Shown: piece after piece, positions 53,461 to 55,943 of the stretch
Numbering within the stretch: position 1 is the stretch's first letter
Layout: every line of letters starts with the position of its first letter
Position numbers and translations under genes: made by a program
Assembly: GCF_002795305.1 (NCBI RefSeq)
Contig: NZ_PGGC01000059.1
Coordinates: 1 to 55,943, forward strand
Origin: Aeromonas cavernicola
GTDB taxonomy: Bacteria > Pseudomonadota > Gammaproteobacteria > Enterobacterales > Aeromonadaceae
DNA length: 55,943 nt
Direction: 5' to 3'
The notes under the pieces: generated by a model
Told to the model about the DNA's origin: nothing
The model's input: the letters and a program-made list of their open reading frames with translations, nothing else
Database searches by the model: none

Positions 53461-54587
53461 GGCGGGTACTCCTCTTTGGTCCGTATCGCCTGCCGTTGAT
53501 AGCGATAGCCAACCAGCAACAGAGGCAGCAGAAACAGCAGCAGGGCCCCTAGCTGGGGTAATGCGGCACTGGCGGGCACCCCGTAGTTGCTCTGACCGAT
53601 TTGCAACTCAACGTAGTGAGACATCGGCAATAAACTCCGCCAGAACTGGGCAAACTCTCCCATGGCAGTCGCCGGAAACGTCACCCCCATAAACGCAAAC
53701 CCCGGTGCGGTATAGGCACCCGCTATCGACAGCGCGCGCGTCGGATCACGGATAATGCCGTAAAAAAAAGCCCCCATCGCCACACATGCCGCTGCTGCAA
53801 GACCTAGCCCGGCAATGAGCACCCACCAACTACCCTGCATCGGGTACCCAAACCCCTTAAACAACAACCCACTCCACGCCACTCCCCAAGCCCAACCAAT
53901 CAGCACCTGTGGCAGCAAAATCTGCCAGAGCGTGCGGCCAACCCGCTGCGATGTCCAAGCGCACTGATGAAGATCGGCGCGAGCCAGTGCATTGATGCCA
54001 TAGAGCACCAACAAGATCTGCCATACTGCAGGTAAGATCGCACTGAGCAAAAACTGGGCATAGCTGGCATTGATGTTATAGAGCGCGGTGACTTGGCTAC
54101 CGATAGGCACTGCCGCCCCCAGCGCCTGCGGCAGGGCTTGACCGTCTGCCATGGCCGACAATACCCCCACTTGGCCATTGGCCGTGCCAACCACTTGCGC
54201 CAGTGCCGCATTAACTAACTTGGCGATCAAGATGAACTGGCCATTGTTAAACACGGTCACCTGCGGCTGTGCCCCTTGGCGGGCATCACGCTCTACATGG
54301 CGAGGGATCACCACCAGCGCATAGATGTCACCACCACGCAGCGCACGGGCACCCGCAGCCACTGAATCAAACTCGTCGGCGAGCTGTAACCCTGCTGAGC
54401 TGTCGAGGGCGAACGCCAAGGTGCGAGATAACTGGCTCTTATCGAGATCCACCAAGCCCACCTTGAGGTCTCGCGCCAGCCCAGCCGAGAAGATCCAGCA
54501 CAGTAGCCCCATCACCAGCAATGGCACCCAGCTGGCCAGCGCGAGGCTGAAACGATCCTGCCACAACCGACGAAATTCAGATCTCAT
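53454..54587 (-). CDS. ABC-2 type permease, first of pair
   Basis: This 377-residue inner-membrane protein has the same layout as its neighbour: a single N-terminal segment, a periplasmic domain (VGLVDLDKSQLSRTLAFAL, LVVIPRHVERD) and several C-terminal segments with APGFAFMGVTFP. It shares one base with the HlyD stop codon (TGATG). Together the two permeases should form the membrane part of an export pump with HlyD and TolC-like proteins. Confidence 0.85.
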   Translation of the reverse strand: MRSEFRRLWQDRFSLALASWVPLLVMGLLCWIFSAGLARDLKVGLVDLDKSQLSRTLAFALDSSAGLQLADEFDSVAAGARALRGGDIYALVVIPRHVERDARQGAQPQVTVFNNGQFILIAKLVNAALAQVVGTANGQVGVLSAMADGQALPQALGAAVPIGSQVTALYNINASYAQFLLSAILPAVWQILLVLYGINALARADLHQCAWTSQRVGRTLWQILLPQVLIGWAWGVAWSGLLFKGFGYPMQGSWWVLIAGLGLAAAACVAMGAFFYGIIRDPTRALSIAGAYTAPGFAFMGVTFPATAMGEFAQFWRSLLPMSHYVELQIGQSNYGVPASAALPQLGALLLFLLPLLLVGYRYQRQAIRTKEEYPPC

Positions 54588-55588
54588 CAGAGCTCAACCA
54601 ACACGCTCATCCCGACCCGCAACCCCGCAACGGGTTGCAGCGGGCGAGCTTCGACCTGAAAGCTCTTCATGTCGAACCCCTGGCGAGTATCGGTGGCTCG
54701 CCACGTGGCAAAATCCCCCATCACGGCGACATGGGTGACCTTAAAGCGTATTAATTGCTCGCCCAGCCCCGGTACGGTGGCCTCGAACTCGGTACCGACT
54801 TGGAAACGGGGTAACAGATCTTCACGCACATGGAACTGAGCCCATGCATCCCCCATATCGAGGAGCGTCACCACTGGAAAGCCCTGTGGGGCAAGCTCAC
54901 CACTGCGCAGCAACACTTGTGACACCTCGCCCTGATGGGGGCTATTGATCCGGGTATCCGCCAGATACGCTTGCACCTCCGCAACCGAACCGGCAGCCAT
55001 GTTAGCCTGTTCGCGAGCAGCCAGCTTGGTCTCTTCTCGCTCCCCCTCTTGAATTAACTGATATTGCTGCCATGCCATACCTTCGCTGTAACGGGCAGCC
55101 TGCCAAGCCGTCCACGCCTCATCACGTTTTTGCAGAGGCATCACCCCATCTCGATGCAAACTGGCAATCCGCTGATAGGTTTTCTCCTGCAGTAGGGCCG
55201 CCGCTTTGGCTTGCTGCCATTGATCTTTAGCAGCAGCAATTTGCTGGGAACGCGCCCCCTTTTCTGCCTCTTGGGCCATGGCGCCTGCGGCGGCCTCTCC
55301 CGCCTTGGCTTGGCTCAGCTTGGCTTCAATTTCTGGGCTAGCCAGCGTGAACACCAATTGGTCTTTGGTCAGCTGGTCGCCCTTTTTCACCAATACCTGG
55401 TCGATACGCCCCGCGACCTTGGAGGAGACTGCGTATTGTTGCGCCTCAATCTGCCCTTGTAAGCGGATCGGCTGCGGCTGATAAGCCAGCCAAAAACGCC
55501 AGCCCAGCCAACTGGCAAGTAGCACTAATCCCAGCGCTAATAGCCCTGACTTACCTCGGCTCATCTTATTGCTCAGGGGATGGCTCAT
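54587..55588 (-). CDS. HlyD-type periplasmic adaptor (membrane fusion) protein
   Basis: This 333-residue adaptor has one N-terminal membrane anchor (SGLLALGLVLLASWLGWRF), a lipoyl-like half (IEAQQYAVSSKVAGRIDQVLVKKGDQLTKDQLVFTL, shown in part), a long alpha-helical hairpin and the returning barrel (INSPHQGEVSQVLLRSGE). ATG 55588 has GAGGT eight bases upstream; GTG 55591 is an alternative. It would bridge the inner-membrane permeases and the TolC-like channel. The operon order is TolC-like, HlyD, permease, permease. Confidence 0.9.
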   Translation of the reverse strand: MSHPLSNKMSRGKSGLLALGLVLLASWLGWRFWLAYQPQPIRLQGQIEAQQYAVSSKVAGRIDQVLVKKGDQLTKDQLVFTLASPEIEAKLSQAKAGEAAAGAMAQEAEKGARSQQIAAAKDQWQQAKAAALLQEKTYQRIASLHRDGVMPLQKRDEAWTAWQAARYSEGMAWQQYQLIQEGEREETKLAAREQANMAAGSVAEVQAYLADTRINSPHQGEVSQVLLRSGELAPQGFPVVTLLDMGDAWAQFHVREDLLPRFQVGTEFEATVPGLGEQLIRFKVTHVAVMGDFATWRATDTRQGFDMKSFQVEARPLQPVAGLRVGMSVLVEL

Positions 55589-55673
55589 CACGTCACCTCA
55601 ATACACAGATCGCCTTTGGCGATAGCTAACAAATGGATAAACATCGACTCACATGCCGAGCCGCTCTCAATCT

Positions 55674-55943
55674 TCATGAGCCAAACTCAACCACTTGACC
55701 TTGCTGATACTGTTTAAAGCGCTCGATCTGACCGGACAGGGCCAACAAACGCGCCAGCGAGACGACGTACTGATACGCTGCCGCCGCACGCTGAGTTTTG
55801 ACTCCGGCTAACTGGGTACGAGCATCGACCACGTCCAGCGACGTTGATAATCCTTGGCCAAAGGCGTTATCCCGCAAGCGCACAGTCTCTTGTGCCAAGG
55901 CTTGGGTCGAGGCGAGGGATTGATACTCTTCTAGCCCCTGAGC
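55674..55943 (-). CDS. TolC-like outer membrane efflux protein (partial)
   Basis: The C-terminal 89 residues of an outer membrane efflux channel continue past the right edge. The RLRDNAFGQGLSTSLDVVDARTQL-like repeat pattern, with AAYQYVVSLARLLALSGQ, is typical of the second TolC repeat (helix pairs ending in LARLxGxL). The frame stays open to 55943. The stop lies 85 bases before the HlyD start, which leaves room for the HlyD ribosome-binding site only, so one operon is likely. Confidence 0.85.
   Translation of the reverse strand, partial: AQGLEEYQSLASTQALAQETVRLRDNAFGQGLSTSLDVVDARTQLAGVKTQRAAAAYQYVVSLARLLALSGQIERFKQYQQGQVVEFGS

Overview
The window is chromosomal DNA of a gammaproteobacterium. 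The best fit is Aeromonadales, probably Aeromonas or a close relative. The support is a 589-residue elastase-type M4 protease of the Aeromonas AhyB kind, enterobacterial/Vibrio-like gene pairs (fabR-yijD, rdgB-hemW, glrK-qseG-glrR, msrP-msrQ, folB-folK), E. coli-like tRNA and rrn promoter sequences, and tightly packed housekeeping genes. No prophage, insertion sequence, plasmid gene or CRISPR array was seen. Base composition is uneven: hand-counted 60-base stretches range from 21-23 G/C (38881-39060) to 39 G/C (21481-21540).

Layout. Positions 1-100 hold what looks like an rrn P1 promoter firing leftwards out of the window. Positions 560-8697 carry pit plus a PhoU-like partner, a CYTH triphosphatase, dapA with a possible lysine-codon leader/attenuator, rsmC, and glgC-glgA for glycogen synthesis. 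Three tRNA-Leu(CAG) genes follow (8827-9179). Positions 9421-18888 hold gshA, an M16 protease, a YqaA-like membrane protein, a quinone oxidoreductase, a FosA-type glutathione transferase, two paralogous small secreted proteins of unknown function and the M4 protease. Positions 19222-25284 hold a rimL/rimJ-like pair, a small lipoprotein with 11-residue repeats, a YdgJ-like oxidoreductase, a Bcr-type drug exporter, rdgB and hemW. Positions 25361-33236 hold a fatty-acid desaturase divergent from fabR-yijD, then bamD, rluD, pgeF and clpB with a sigma-32 promoter.

The accessory highlight is 33455-39252. It is a tight five-gene minus-strand operon: SbnA-like and SbnB-like enzymes (L-2,3-diaminopropionate synthesis), a flavin/NAD(P)-binding protein, an LctP-type permease and a DinB-like helical-bundle protein. 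No NRPS or siderophore synthetase is present. The promoter-proximal end is AT-rich and lies next to a tRNA cluster (Phe-Thr-Phe-Asn). This is the best candidate for an undescribed small-molecule system.

Positions 40201-55943 hold plsY, folB-folK, a PepSY/OmpR-type two-component locus, msrPQ, a glrK-qseG-glrR operon whose GlrR lacks the sigma-54-contacting GAFTGA loop, a second FolK-like gene convergent with and overlapping folM, tRNA-Trp, and a TolC-HlyD-ABC2-ABC2 export operon cut by the right edge.

Starts were chosen by ribosome-binding site, signal peptide and family length, so several differ from the longest possible reading frame. All functions are inferred from sequence recognition by eye. 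No database search was run.
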